Assembly: GCF_024171995.1 (NCBI RefSeq)
Contig: NZ_JAMTCT010000016.1
Coordinates: forward strand, 62,001-126,000
From: Promicromonospora umidemergens
Lineage (GTDB): Bacteria; Actinomycetota; Actinomycetes; Actinomycetales; Cellulomonadaceae
DNA length: 64,000 bases
Direction: 5' to 3'
Shown here: positions 25,917 to 40,610 of the stretch, one piece after another
Position numbering within the stretch: position 1 is the first letter of the stretch
Layout: each line of letters begins with the position of its first letter
Notes under the pieces: generated by a model
The model's database searches: none
What the model saw: only the letters and a program-made list of their open reading frames with translations
Told to the model about the DNA's origin: nothing
Translations under genes and position numbers: made by a program

Positions 25917-26008
25917 GCCTTGCCCCGGGCCGGGTTCACTGTGGTGCCCGTTACACCACGAGCAGCGGAGGGGCGGTCCCGCCCGGAGGGGGAACTCTCC
26001 TGACGAGC

Positions 26009-26590
26009 GTGTACGAGCGATTAGGCGGGACAGAGAGCGTGACGAATACGAGTTCATCCGACCCTGTGACGAGCGATCTGGATTACCTATATCCCGCGCT
26101 CGGAAGGTTGGTGACGGCAAGTGCCGCGATGGAGAGCAGCCTGCGAGACGTGGTTTCACGGCTTGCCGGAAGTGATGACGCGGCGTGGATTATTTTCGAG
26201 GGACAATCTGTTGATTGGCTGGTGTCAAATGGTCTCGCAGTACTCACCCAGCGCGAACCAATGGAACGCTGGCCGACTCAGATAGTCGCCCAGTTCCGAG
26301 AGGCGCTTAACAACGCCCAAACGGCGTACCGAACGCGAAACATCATGATTCACGGAGAGTGGCGCACCGACTGTTTTATGGGCGAGGGGTGTATAGGGCG
26401 TTCAGCGCCCGTTCCTGCCGATGGCCCTGTTTTCCACGTACACAGAAGCCGGTATAGAAAAGGTCTCGAAGAACGTCAGCTCGCTATCGTCGACATCGAG
26501 GCCCTGGCAGAACATATGCGTGAACTGGAGTACGAACTGCGGGCCGCGATGAAAAAGGCGGACGATGCCTGGCTTGGTTCGATCGCCTAG
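26009..26590 (+). CDS. HEPN-like hypothetical protein (193 aa)
   Basis: Mostly helical, with TRNIMIHGEW near residues 109-118, giving R110-x4-H115, the R-x4-H motif of HEPN ribonuclease domains. Other HEPN features cannot be confirmed by eye. Base composition is visibly more AT-rich than its neighbours, which suggests separate acquisition. GTG 26009 or GTG 26039 could be the start. It follows the membrane-anchored protein by 92 bp and converges on the integrase. It could be an RNase-type toxin or a defence effector; alternatively a simple unknown helical protein. Confidence 0.55.
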   Translation: MYERLGGTESVTNTSSSDPVTSDLDYLYPALGRLVTASAAMESSLRDVVSRLAGSDDAAWIIFEGQSVDWLVSNGLAVLTQREPMERWPTQIVAQFREALNNAQTAYRTRNIMIHGEWRTDCFMGEGCIGRSAPVPADGPVFHVHRSRYRKGLEERQLAIVDIEALAEHMRELEYELRAAMKKADDAWLGSIA

Positions 26591-26688
26591 ATCGGCCACT
26601 CGCCACTGCGGCCGATGTTTCGCTCCCGATACGGGAGGGCAGCATCGCCAATCGCAAGGCTGCGCGGGTAGTTACCACGACCGGCACC

Positions 26689-26723
26689 CTGCGCTCCGGC
26701 GCCGAGTACGGGCCGGAGCGCAG
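26689..26723. terminator. Bidirectional terminator between HEPN-like gene and integrase
   Basis: A 12-bp perfect stem (26689-26700 with 26712-26723) has an 11-nt loop. It sits between the convergent ends of the 26009 gene and the integrase. Confidence 0.6.
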
Positions 26724-26735
26724 GTGCACACACCA

Positions 26736-28058
26736 TCAGCGGGTCGCAACAACCGCGACGTCAGTGAGGACTTGCTTGTCCGCCACGGCGTCCTCTGCTG
26801 CCTTGCGCGCCGCTTCCTGGTCTCCGAAGTCGACCATGGCTTGCAACACCGCCGAGGTGTCCGGTGCCAGCCGGATGCGTTCGATGTAGTGCCTGCCGGT
26901 GACTCCGGCGTCGATCGAGTGCCCAAGCAGCGCGGCGGCGTCCGCCGCTCTCATCTTGCGTGCGACCTGGGTCGCCACGGTCGAACGCAACAGGTGGGGA
27001 TGCACCTCGCCCTTCATCCCCGCCAGCTCCAGGACAGTGCGCAGCATGCGACGGAGGTTGTGCGTCGACATGGGCCGTCCGGCATTGCGGCCGTCCTTGA
27101 ACAGGCGCCCCTGAAAGACCGCCATCTCGGCAGTCGTCTTGGCGGGTCGGATCGAGTTCAGCGCCTCGACGGCGAACCGCGGGATGATGATCGTTCGCTC
27201 GCCGGCTTCGGTCTTTGGGCTTTCCTGGCGCACGACGCCCTGGCCCTTGATGTCGGTCAGGGTGGCCGTCACGGAGATGGTGGGCAGCCCGTCGGGGGAG
27301 AGGTTCACTTCTCCCCACCGCAGGGCCATGACCTCTCCGATCCGTAGGCCGGATCCCAGCATCACGTCGACCGCCACGCGGAGGTGCCCGGTCGGCTTGG
27401 GACCAGACTTGCCCTCCCTCGACTCCTCCCAGCCGCGCACGACCATGCGCAGACGGCCGATGTCCAACGCGGTGATCGCCTTCGGCTGCGGCTTCTCCTT
27501 CGACGGCGCGATCGTCTTGCGCATGGGGTTGTCCCGCAGCGCGTCGTGCACAACGGCACGGTCGAGCACCTGGTTCACCACGTTTCGAGCCTGACGCGTC
27601 GTGGTCACCATGTTCTGCTTGCCACCCTTGCCCTGCTTCAGCAGCGCGTCCAGGAATTTCTGACACAGCGCCGGGGTCAGCTCGTTCAGTCGCCGCTGAC
27701 CCAGGCGCGGAACGACGTGGTTGCCGATGACCCGCTCGTACTCATCCACGGACTGCGGAAGGATCGGCGGCTTCGGCCATGTCGACCGCTCCCGCATCTC
27801 CTCGATCCACTGCCGACACGCCAGTCCGACCTTTGACGTCGGCTTCAGGTCGTCCGAGCCGCGCGCTGCACCGAGACGCTCCACGACTCCCTTCTGCACC
27901 TTCAGCCGGGCCGCGTCGCTCGTCGACGCATTGCGAGAGACCCACACCTCCGTGTTGTCCCACAGACAGAGCCGCGTGCGGGCACGCCACCTATCGGGAC
28001 CGGTCTCCTGAAGGAAGATCTCACCGTGTTCGCCCGGCTGCAGCTTCTGCTTGCCCAC
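26736..28058 (-). CDS. int: Tyrosine recombinase / site-specific integrase
   Basis: 440 aa. This enzyme should integrate and excise the element at tRNA-Ala. The catalytic set is complete: R239 (GSGLRIGE), K282, H355 and R358 (HPHLLRST), H380 (LLGHS) and nucleophile Y391 (GRHYIER). The first 70 residues form the arm-binding domain and residues 80-180 the SAM-like core-binding domain. ATG 28058 is 3 bp beyond the xis stop, so the two are co-transcribed. It lies about 460 bp from the attachment tRNA, as usual for such elements. No frame damage is seen, so it is probably functional. Confidence 0.95.
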   Translation of the reverse strand: MGKQKLQPGEHGEIFLQETGPDRWRARTRLCLWDNTEVWVSRNASTSDAARLKVQKGVVERLGAARGSDDLKPTSKVGLACRQWIEEMRERSTWPKPPILPQSVDEYERVIGNHVVPRLGQRRLNELTPALCQKFLDALLKQGKGGKQNMVTTTRQARNVVNQVLDRAVVHDALRDNPMRKTIAPSKEKPQPKAITALDIGRLRMVVRGWEESREGKSGPKPTGHLRVAVDVMLGSGLRIGEVMALRWGEVNLSPDGLPTISVTATLTDIKGQGVVRQESPKTEAGERTIIIPRFAVEALNSIRPAKTTAEMAVFQGRLFKDGRNAGRPMSTHNLRRMLRTVLELAGMKGEVHPHLLRSTVATQVARKMRAADAAALLGHSIDAGVTGRHYIERIRLAPDTSAVLQAMVDFGDQEAARKAAEDAVADKQVLTDVAVVATR

Positions 28059-28061
28059 GAG

Positions 28062-28349
28062 TCACCACCCCGACCCGTCACCAGCAGAGCCGCGCTCACC
28101 GGTCGGCTCGTTGTCTACGTCCGATTCCGCGGCAGCCGCGCATGCAGCCAGCCACGCGGCCACATCCGCCTCCGCAAACAGGAGGTGGCGTCCGATCTTG
28201 TAGGCTCGCGGACCAGTGCCGCGCTTGCGCCACGTGTGCACCGTGGCCGGCGTCGTGCGCACCAGCGCGCACAACTCCTCCAGCGTCCACATTGGAGTGC
28301 GGTCCAACCGGGGGTACTGCTGCTCGTCGGGCGTCGTGCTCATACCCAT
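28062..28349 (-). CDS. xis: Excisionase-type winged helix-turn-helix protein
   Basis: About 95 aa. MWTLEELCALVRTTPATVHT, then WRKRGTGPRAYKIGRHLLF and VAAWLAAC, form the MerR-like helix-turn-helix of the excisionase/AlpA family. It should bend att DNA and direct excision with the integrase. Possible starts are ATG 28349 and ATG 28343; neither has a strong ribosome-binding site. It is directly upstream of int on the same strand. Confidence 0.85.
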   Translation of the reverse strand: MGMSTTPDEQQYPRLDRTPMWTLEELCALVRTTPATVHTWRKRGTGPRAYKIGRHLLFAEADVAAWLAACAAAAESDVDNEPTGERGSAGDGSGW

Positions 28350-28416
28350 CACGAGTCCAGCAGCGACCAGATCTCGCGCGCATTCACCGTCGGTCGCGGG
28401 CAACCATCGGCGCCGC

Positions 28417-28438
28417 AACCGTGTCACGAACCGTGTCA
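28417..28438. repeat. Right-end integrase arm-type repeat pair
   Basis: AACCGTGTCA occurs at 28417-28426 and 28429-28438, a 12-bp period, between xis and attR. The same motif and period are found inside the left end (338-389). Confidence 0.7.
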
Positions 28439-28482
28439 TCCTCATCGCATCGCTCTTTCGTCGATGCCTTACGAGGAACGTC

Positions 28483-28514
28483 GAAGGCCGCTGACCAGGA
28501 GGTCAGCGGCCTTC
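28483..28514 (-). terminator. Terminator downstream of tRNA-Ala
   Basis: A 14-bp perfect stem (28483-28496 with 28501-28514) has a 4-nt AGGA loop and lies just after the tRNA-Ala 3' end on the minus strand. It appears to be supplied by the element in place of the original hairpin now at 100-131. Confidence 0.75.
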
Positions 28515-28520
28515 ACCATG

Positions 28521-28593
28521 TGGAGCCAGCGGGACTCGAACCCGCAACCCCCTGCTTGCAAAGCAGGTGCGCTACCAATTGCGCCATGGCCCC
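28521..28593 (-). tRNA. tRNA-Ala (TGC); attR of the element
   Basis: A 73-nt cloverleaf with acceptor stem GGGGCCA paired to TGGCTCC, which includes the G3-U70 pair that defines tRNA-Ala. The anticodon is TGC, in CTTTGCAAG. T loop is TTCGAGT and the discriminator base is A; CCA is not encoded. The 3' half is duplicated at 135-173, which marks it as the integration target. Confidence 0.97.
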
Positions 28594-28605
28594 GCTGAGG
28601 GCCGC

Positions 28606-28725
28606 TCAGTCGATCGAGTCGGTGACCTCTGACCAAAGATCGCGCCCCGCTGCGTCCTCACTGAGCTTGCGCCAGAGAACGTAGCCGGCGCCAGCAGCGA
28701 GTAGCACTATGAGCAGCTTCTTCAC
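28606..28725 (-). CDS. DLW-39 family micro-protein (39 aa)
   Basis: A GTG start at 28725 with a strong CAGGAGGA site 4 nt upstream gives MKKLLIVLLAAGAGYVLWRK, then an acidic tail containing GRDLWSEVTDSID. This is exactly 39 residues with the DLW motif, as in the DLW-39 family found between tRNA genes and DUF3566 in Actinobacteria. It has a single membrane helix near the N-terminus. Function unknown. Confidence 0.85.
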   Translation of the reverse strand: MKKLLIVLLAAGAGYVLWRKLSEDAAGRDLWSEVTDSID

Positions 28726-28760
28726 GAGTTCCTCCTGAGGAGCCTCTGCAGGTCCGGGAG

Positions 28761-28834
28761 TGGGGCTAGGAGGACTTGAACCTCCGACCTCTTCCTTATC
28801 AGGGAAGCGCTCTAACCGTCTGAGCTATAGCCCC
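28761..28834 (-). tRNA. tRNA-Ile (GAT)
   Basis: A 74-nt cloverleaf with acceptor GGGGCTA/TAGCCCC, anticodon GAT in CCTGATAAG, T loop TTCAAGT and discriminator A. It lies upstream of tRNA-Ala in the usual gyrA-tRNA-Ile-tRNA-Ala order of Actinobacteria. Confidence 0.97.
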
Positions 28835-28982
28835 GGGCGAGCGTTCCGCACGCTCACGCGACACTGGAGATTACCCCAGGTAGGGACGATGTCCCAAACC
28901 GAAATCGTGGTCCGCGGTGTGACGTGCCTCGAGTCGCGCGCAGCAGCGCACGAGAACGCTCTGGGTGACGCCGAAAGAGGCG

Positions 28983-30160
28983 TCAGTCGTCGGTCAGCGT
29001 CATGTGCACGCCGCCGACGAGTGCTGCTGTGATGTTGTACAGGAACGCCATGATCGTGGCGATCGCCGTCAACAGGACAATGTTACAGATGCTGATCAGG
29101 GTGGCGAGCGAGATCACGCGGGGGAACTCCACGAACTGCGTGAGGTTCACGTCGCTCTGGGGCCCCACGGCATCCACCACGAACTCCTGCACCGTGGTGA
29201 ACACCCCGAAGCTGTTCAGCACCGACCAGAACACGGCGGTCGCGACTACTGTCATGATCGCGATCGCGACGGCAAGCAGGAACGCCAGCTTCATGACGGA
29301 CCACGGGTCCACACGGGAGATCGCGAGGCGCACGCGGCGTGGGCCTGCCGGAGCCGGCCGCGCCGTCTCCGGCGTAGGTGCCGACGCCGGCTGCGCGGGC
29401 GCCTGCGGCGCTGCGGCGGCTGCCGCCTGAGCGTCAGCCGAGGTCGCGGTGCCGCGCACCCCTGCAGCCGTGTAGTGCATCTCAGGACGAGCCTTGGGGT
29501 CGTTCGCGGGAGCGGCCGTCCGCGCCTGGTCGTCAGGCATGATCGACGTCACCTTCTTGGCCGCGCTGCGGGCCGCGTCGAGGGCCGCCTGAGCTGCCTT
29601 CATCGCACCGGCCCGGACACCGTCCGTACCCTCGGCGGCACCCGTCGGAGGAGCCGGCGGGGCGCCGGGCGTCGGAACCCGGTTCCAGGATTTCGCGGTC
29701 ACGTCAGGATCCGGTACCGCCGCACTCTGCGGAGCCGGCTTTGCCTCCGTGTCCGATCGGCCCGCCTCGTACGCTGACCGCCAGACGCCGCCAGTCGTCG
29801 GAATCGCGGAACCGCTCTCCTCCGGCGCCGGTGGCACCGGTGCCTCCGCGCGCGGCACGGAGGGCCCGGACGTGCTCGGCCTGGCCGCGGCCGGCGACGC
29901 CGGTGGTGCGGGGACGACGACCGGCCCGGACACCAGGTCGGTGTTCTGCCCCGCGCCGGCCGCACCGTTCGAGGCGGCACCGGAGGCTGCGGCATCAGCC
30001 GTCGGCGCCGGGCTACCCGCGCTCGCCCCTGGCTGTGCGGTGCCGGGTGCCTCGGCCGGAGCCTGCTCCCCGGTCACGTCCTTGCGTACCCGGGTGGTCT
30101 CCAGGTCTTCTTCGAGCGCAGGCGAGGCCGTGCTCACGGGCCCGCTCTTGTCACTGGTCA

Positions 30161-30161
<1 letters not shown>
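28983..30161 (-). CDS. DUF3566 domain membrane protein
   Basis: 392 aa. The first 270 residues are a Pro/Ala-rich, disordered cytoplasmic tail. The C-terminal DUF3566 domain begins VRLAISRVDPWSVMKLAFLL and has two hydrophobic helices (about AFLLAVAIAIMTVVATAVFW and ISICNIVLLTAIATIMAFLY) around a short extracytoplasmic loop. Its start overlaps the gyrA stop (TGATG), so it is co-translated with gyrase. The family sits downstream of gyrA in most Actinobacteria; its role is unknown, perhaps at the cell pole or envelope. Confidence 0.9.
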
Positions 30162-32821
<2,660 letters not shown>

Positions 32822-32920
32822 CGTCTGAACTTCCTTTCCACGCCGGAAGGCGTGTCACTTCGTCTCCTGGGCCACCATCTCCGTGCCCGACGCCGCCCGC
32901 CCGGGGAGGGCGATCGGCGT

Positions 32921-35694
<2,774 letters not shown>

Positions 35695-36522
35695 GTGAAG
35701 AAGCTTCTCGCCGGCGGAACTCTCGCCGTACTGGCGTTCGGTGGCATGATCGCCAGTGCCGCTCCTGCCTCGGCGCACACCCCCAACGTCTCCGCCGACT
35801 GCGGATTCGTAGACGTGAACCTCGAGTACTACCAGCAGGCCAAGGTCACGGTGGTTATCGACGGCGAGACCGTCGAGGACACCGAGTTCACGCAAAGCTT
35901 CCAGGCCCGGTACGACGGGCTCGCGCTCGACGCAGCGCACGAGTGGACCGTCACCGTCGACGCCTACGACGAAGGCGACAGGTACGACTCGGCGGAGTCC
36001 GGCTCGATCGGCATCTGCCAGACCCCGCCGCCCGCCGAGATCGTCTCCCCGGTGATGCCAGAGGTCGTGGCCGGCTGTGCTGCCAGCCTCGACGACGTCG
36101 CCGTGCCGGAGAGCACCGAGGCGATCTCCTACACCAAGTCCGAGGCGGGCATCGTCGCCGCCCTCAACTCCGACGCCTACGCCTTCCCCGAGGACCTCGG
36201 GGCATACCAGCCCCAGGCTGACGGCACGGCGCTGCTGCCGGTCGAGCTCATCGTCTTCGAAGAAGAGTGCGAGACGCCGGCACCCACCGAGACGCCCGCA
36301 CCCACGGAGCCCCCCGCCGAGCCGACGGACGAGCCGACGGACGAGGCCTCCGTCGCGCCCGTCGACGACGAGCCGTCCGCGTCGCCCAGCCCTGCTGGTG
36401 ACGAGCCCCCCGTGCTCGCAGCGACCGGTGCGACCGTCGGTGGCGCCATCGCGTTCGCCGCGCTGCTCGCCGCTGGTGGCATCGCCCTCGTCTGGGCCCG
36501 CAAGCGCATGCAGAACGCGTGA
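35695..36522 (+). CDS. Secreted, sortase-anchored surface protein with LAATG signal
   Basis: 275 aa. An N-terminal signal peptide (KKLLAGGTLAVLAFGGMIAS, cut near AAPASA-HT) is followed by a small beta-rich domain with few cysteines. A Thr/Pro/Glu-rich wall-spanning stalk of PTE and PTD repeats comes next. The C-terminus has LAATG, a hydrophobic helix and a basic tail ARKRMQNA, matching the LAxTG sorting signals of class E sortases. GTG 35695 with AAGGG upstream is preferred over the earlier ATG. A very strong terminator follows. The cell-wall role is unknown. Confidence 0.75.
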   Translation: MKKLLAGGTLAVLAFGGMIASAAPASAHTPNVSADCGFVDVNLEYYQQAKVTVVIDGETVEDTEFTQSFQARYDGLALDAAHEWTVTVDAYDEGDRYDSAESGSIGICQTPPPAEIVSPVMPEVVAGCAASLDDVAVPESTEAISYTKSEAGIVAALNSDAYAFPEDLGAYQPQADGTALLPVELIVFEEECETPAPTETPAPTEPPAEPTDEPTDEASVAPVDDEPSASPSPAGDEPPVLAATGATVGGAIAFAALLAAGGIALVWARKRMQNA

Positions 36523-36548
36523 CCAAGTAGTTCCTGGCTGACGCTACG

Positions 36549-36615
36549 GCGTAGCAGACAGCAAGAAGGGCTCCCCGGCTTCCGGCCGGGGAGCCCTTCT
36601 TGCTGTCTGCTACGC
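36549..36615. terminator. Very long (31-bp) perfect hairpin, bidirectional terminator
   Basis: The arms 36549-36579 and 36585-36615 pair without mismatch around a 5-nt loop. The inner part (AAGAAGGG ... CCCTTCTT) looks like a usual bidirectional terminator between convergent genes. The outer 14 bp or so extend it far beyond normal length. Confidence 0.8.
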
Positions 36616-36652
36616 GGTCCATCCACAGGCCGCGCGAGTTCTGGGGCGCCGC

Positions 36653-37195
36653 TCAACCCCACGTGTCTCTGGGACCAGGGCCGCGCACCGAGCGAGGTCC
36701 TCTCCGGAACCCGGGACCGGCCGGTCCCAGCACGGTAACCTCCTCGACCACACCCTCCCCGATCTCCTCCGCCATGCGTCGCCGCAATGTCGGAGCAAGC
36801 ATCCGCAGCTGTGTCGCCCAGGCTGTCGAGTCCGCCCGCACCACGAGCACCTTGTCCTCGAAGGTCTCCGGTGTGCAGTGGTCGGCGATCTCCGGGCCCA
36901 CCACCTCACGCCACCGGCCCATCACGCCTCCCACGGAGACGTCCTCGGTCCAGCCCTTCTCGCGAAGCAGCCGACCGACCACCGCGCCGAGCAGCTGCGG
37001 GTCGCGGGCGCCGGGCCCCGCTCCGCTCGACCGCGGTTCGGCCAGGGGAGAGCGCCGCGAGGGCGCTCCCGGGCGCAGGCCACGGGCGCGAGCCGCTGCT
37101 TTGGCCCGGTTGAGGGCGGCACGCGCCACCTCGGAAGCGGGCGTCAAAGGGGGCTCAGAGTTATCCACAGGGCCCTGTGGAGAGTCGTCAGTCAC
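36653..37195 (-). CDS. DUF721 protein, DciA-type helicase-loader candidate
   Basis: 180 aa. The DUF721 core starts at [14 protein letters not shown] and includes [17 protein letters not shown] and [20 protein letters not shown]. DciA-type DUF721 proteins are the ancestral loaders of the replicative helicase DnaB. A basic Ala/Arg-rich N-terminus precedes the core. GTG 37195 overlaps the recF stop by 8 bp, so the two are co-translated. It fits the dnaA-dnaN-recF-DUF721-gyrB order of Actinobacteria. Confidence 0.85.
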   Translation of the reverse strand: MTDDSPQGPVDNSEPPLTPASEVARAALNRAKAAARARGLRPGAPSRRSPLAEPRSSGAGPGARDPQLLGAVVGRLLREKGWTEDVSVGGVMGRWREVVGPEIADHCTPETFEDKVLVVRADSTAWATQLRMLAPTLRRRMAEEIGEGVVEEVTVLGPAGPGFRRGPRSVRGPGPRDTWG

Positions 37196-38426
37196 GGGTC
37201 ACCGTCCCGGGTTCCACGTGAAACCGTACGCCGTCCAAGGTGGCAGGGATGTCCTCGGGCACGGCCGCTGTCACCAGTACCTGGCGAGCCGGCAGCACCA
37301 GGTCGGCGAGCCGCTGGCGACGTCGGACGTCGAGCTCGGCGAACACGTCGTCGAGGATCAGTACGGGGTCAGCATCTGTCCCTAGATCGGGGTCCCAAAA
37401 GGCGGGTGAATCGGCCGAATTCTGCGGATCTCCGCCCAACAGACGGAACGATGCGAGGCGCAGCGCGAGTGCGAAGGACCAGGATTCGCCGTGACTCGCA
37501 TAGCCCTTCGCAGGCAGTCCGCCAAGCCTGAGCACGAGGTCGTCCCGGTGCGGGCCGACGAGGCTCACTCCGCGTTCCAGCTCCTGCGGGCGAGCCGTGA
37601 CCAGGGCTTCCAGCAACAGGCCCCGCAGGTGTCCCACGTCTGAAAAGTTATCCCCAGGACCTGTGGACAACTCCGGTGGATGGTCGGTCGCGAGCGCTGC
37701 CAGCGACGACCGATAGGTGATCTCCGCGTGGGCGTCAGCATCGCTCACCTGCTCGTACGCCGCCGCGACGGCTGGACGGAGCGCGTCGACGAGCTGGACC
37801 CGCAGGGACAGGATCTCCGCGCCCAGCTCGGCGAGCCGGGCGTCCCAGACGTCGAGTGTCGCGAGCTCGGCCGCCGCCGCGCTCTCGGCTCGTGCCGAGC
37901 CGCCCGCCCGGCGGGACGCTCGCGCCGACTTGAGCAGTGCCGAGCGCTGTCGTAGCACCCGCTCGTAATCGGAGAGCACCCCGGACACCCGGGGCATCAT
38001 CAGGACCAGCAGCTGGTCCATGAACCGCCGTCGACCATCCGGCTCTCCCTTGACCAGGGACAGGTCCTCGGGAGCGAAGAGCACCGTGCGCAGCAACCCC
38101 AGTACGTCCCGTGCCCGCACCGCCTGCCCACGATTGATCCGAGCACGATTCGCCTTGCCCTGGGTAATCTCCAGCTCGACGGTGCTAGCGCGGTCACCTC
38201 GAACGACCCGTGTGCGTACGACAGCGCGATCGGCGCCTGACCGAATGAGCGGCGCGTCGGTGGACACTCGGTGCGAACCAAGGGTCGCGACGTAGCCGAT
38301 TGCCTCGACGAGGTTGGTCTTGCCCCGGCCGTTGCGCCCGACGAAGGCGTTGACCCCGGGCTCGAGCATCACGTCGGCCGACGCATACGACCGGAAGTCC
38401 AGCAGGGAGAGGTGGGAGACGTACAT
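37188..38426 (-). CDS. recF: DNA replication and repair protein RecF
   Basis: 412 aa. An SMC-like ATPase that loads RecA at single-strand gaps. Starts [14 protein letters not shown]; Walker A is [10 protein letters not shown], the signature motif is in [15 protein letters not shown], and Walker B is [17 protein letters not shown] 38426 agrees with the family N-terminus; the longer frame is rejected. A near-perfect parS lies at its 3' end (37211-37224). Confidence 0.95.
   Translation of the reverse strand: MYVSHLSLLDFRSYASADVMLEPGVNAFVGRNGRGKTNLVEAIGYVATLGSHRVSTDAPLIRSGADRAVVRTRVVRGDRASTVELEITQGKANRARINRGQAVRARDVLGLLRTVLFAPEDLSLVKGEPDGRRRFMDQLLVLMMPRVSGVLSDYERVLRQRSALLKSARASRRAGGSARAESAAAAELATLDVWDARLAELGAEILSLRVQLVDALRPAVAAAYEQVSDADAHAEITYRSSLAALATDHPPELSTGPGDNFSDVGHLRGLLLEALVTARPQELERGVSLVGPHRDDLVLRLGGLPAKGYASHGESWSFALALRLASFRLLGGDPQNSADSPAFWDPDLGTDADPVLILDDVFAELDVRRRQRLADLVLPARQVLVTAAVPEDIPATLDGVRFHVEPGTVTRD
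37211..37224. other. parS-like site, one mismatch
   Basis: GTTCCACGTGAAAC differs from the parS core by one base. It lies inside the end of recF, about 10 kb from the main parS cluster. Confidence 0.6.
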
Positions 38427-38452
38427 CGGTAGGAGATCGTACGTCCGACTCG

Positions 38453-39349
<897 letters not shown>

Positions 39350-39479
39350 GTGTGTGCTTCCTCCAGGGTCGATCGACGGGCTCGCTTGTGGCGGCTGTCC
39401 TTGGCGCAGGCTGGCTGTCCAGACTGGCGGTTGTCGGGCTGTGGATGCCGGGGCCCGTCAGCCGAAGGGCCCCGGCCCG

Positions 39480-40610
39480 TCAGCCGGTGAAGCGGATCGG
39501 GACCAGCAGGTACCGGTAGGAGGAGTCGTCCTCGCCGTCCAGGCTGCCCTGACCGGTGAACTCGACCGGCTTGTTGGGGTGCGTGAACGACAGACGAACG
39601 AAGTCGGTGCCCAGCGCGCCCAGCCCGTCGAGCAGGAACTGCGGGTTGAACGCGACGGCGATGTCCTCACCCACCAGCACTGCCTCCAGCGCCTCGGAGG
39701 CCTGTGCGTCGTCGCCGTGGCCTGCATCGAGCACGACCTGGCCCTCGCTGAACGCCAGGCGGATCGGAGTGTTGCGCTCCGCGACCAGGCTCACGCGCTT
39801 CGCGGCCTCGATCAGGGGCGCTGTGGCTACCACCGCGTGGATCGGCGTGGAGTCAGGGAACAGCCGGCGGACGGCAGGGTAGTCACCCTCGACGAGCTGG
39901 GAGGTCGTCTGTCGTCCGCCCGCCTCAAAGCCCACGAGGTCGAGGCCCTGCCCTGTGGACAACCCGAGGTTCACGAGGCCGCCCGAACCGAGCGACTTGG
40001 CGACGTCGTTCAGCGTGCGTGCACGGATGAGGGCCACGGCGGAGAAGCCCGGCGTCGCCGGGGTCCAGGTGAGCTCGCGGAGGGCGAGACGGTAGCGGTC
40101 CGTGGACAGGAGCGTGATGCGCTCGCCCTCGATCTCCACCCGGACACCGGTCAGCAGCGGCAAGGTGTCGTCACGGCTGGCGGCGACAGTCACCTGCGTG
40201 ACCGCGTGAGTGAACGCATCGCCGGAGACCGTACCGCTGACCTCGGGCAGCCCCGGCAGTGCCGGGTACTCGTCCACTGGCATGGTGAGGAGGGTGAACC
40301 GGCTGGCACCGCAGGTGACGATCACCTTGTTGCCCTCGAGCGCCACGTCGACGGGCTTGTTGGGCAGCGCTCGCGAGATCTCAGCGAGCAGACGGCCGGA
40401 GACAAGCACGGTGCCCGGCTCCGCGACCTCCGCGGGGATCTCCGACCGGGCGGACGTCTCGTAGTCGAAGCTCGCAAGGTTGATCACGCCCTGTGCGTCG
40501 GCTGCGATCCGGACACCGGCAAGCACTGGAGCCGGTGGGCGCGTGGGGAGCGTGCGAGCGGTCCATGTCACGGCATCGGCGAGGACGTCGCGCTCGACCC
40601 TGAACTTCAT
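39480..40610 (-). CDS. dnaN: DNA polymerase III beta subunit (sliding clamp)
   Basis: 376 aa. Ring-shaped processivity clamp with three similar domains. Begins MKFRVERDVLADAVTWTART; LVSGRLLAEISRALPNK and QFLLDGLGALGTDFVRLSFT are family stretches; it ends YLLVPIRFTG. ATG 40610 has GAGGAG upstream. It lies beside oriC and is transcribed away from dnaA's 3' end. Confidence 0.97.
   Translation of the reverse strand: MKFRVERDVLADAVTWTARTLPTRPPAPVLAGVRIAADAQGVINLASFDYETSARSEIPAEVAEPGTVLVSGRLLAEISRALPNKPVDVALEGNKVIVTCGASRFTLLTMPVDEYPALPGLPEVSGTVSGDAFTHAVTQVTVAASRDDTLPLLTGVRVEIEGERITLLSTDRYRLALRELTWTPATPGFSAVALIRARTLNDVAKSLGSGGLVNLGLSTGQGLDLVGFEAGGRQTTSQLVEGDYPAVRRLFPDSTPIHAVVATAPLIEAAKRVSLVAERNTPIRLAFSEGQVVLDAGHGDDAQASEALEAVLVGEDIAVAFNPQFLLDGLGALGTDFVRLSFTHPNKPVEFTGQGSLDGEDDSSYRYLLVPIRFTG

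Larger units (their letters stand above)
135..28593. mobile_element. Integrative mobilizable element in tRNA-Ala(TGC)
   Basis: About 28.4 kb is bounded on the right by tRNA-Ala with an adjacent excisionase and tyrosine integrase, and on the left by a copy of the tRNA-Ala 3' end. Paired 10-bp repeats sit inside both ends. A MobF relaxase-helicase is present. No FtsK/TraB translocase, type IV secretion gene or replication initiator was seen, so mobilization would need a helper element. Cargo includes an ApeA-like defence operon, a pterin-type biosynthetic operon, three XRE regulators and decayed genes. The element sits about 12 kb from oriC. The boundaries are inferred from the att-like repeats; the exact crossover is not resolved. 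Confidence 0.85.

Noticed and set aside
135..28593. Self-transmissible AICE of the Streptomyces type
   Set aside because: No TraB/FtsK-like translocase, no RepSA or primase-polymerase replication gene and no spread genes are visible.
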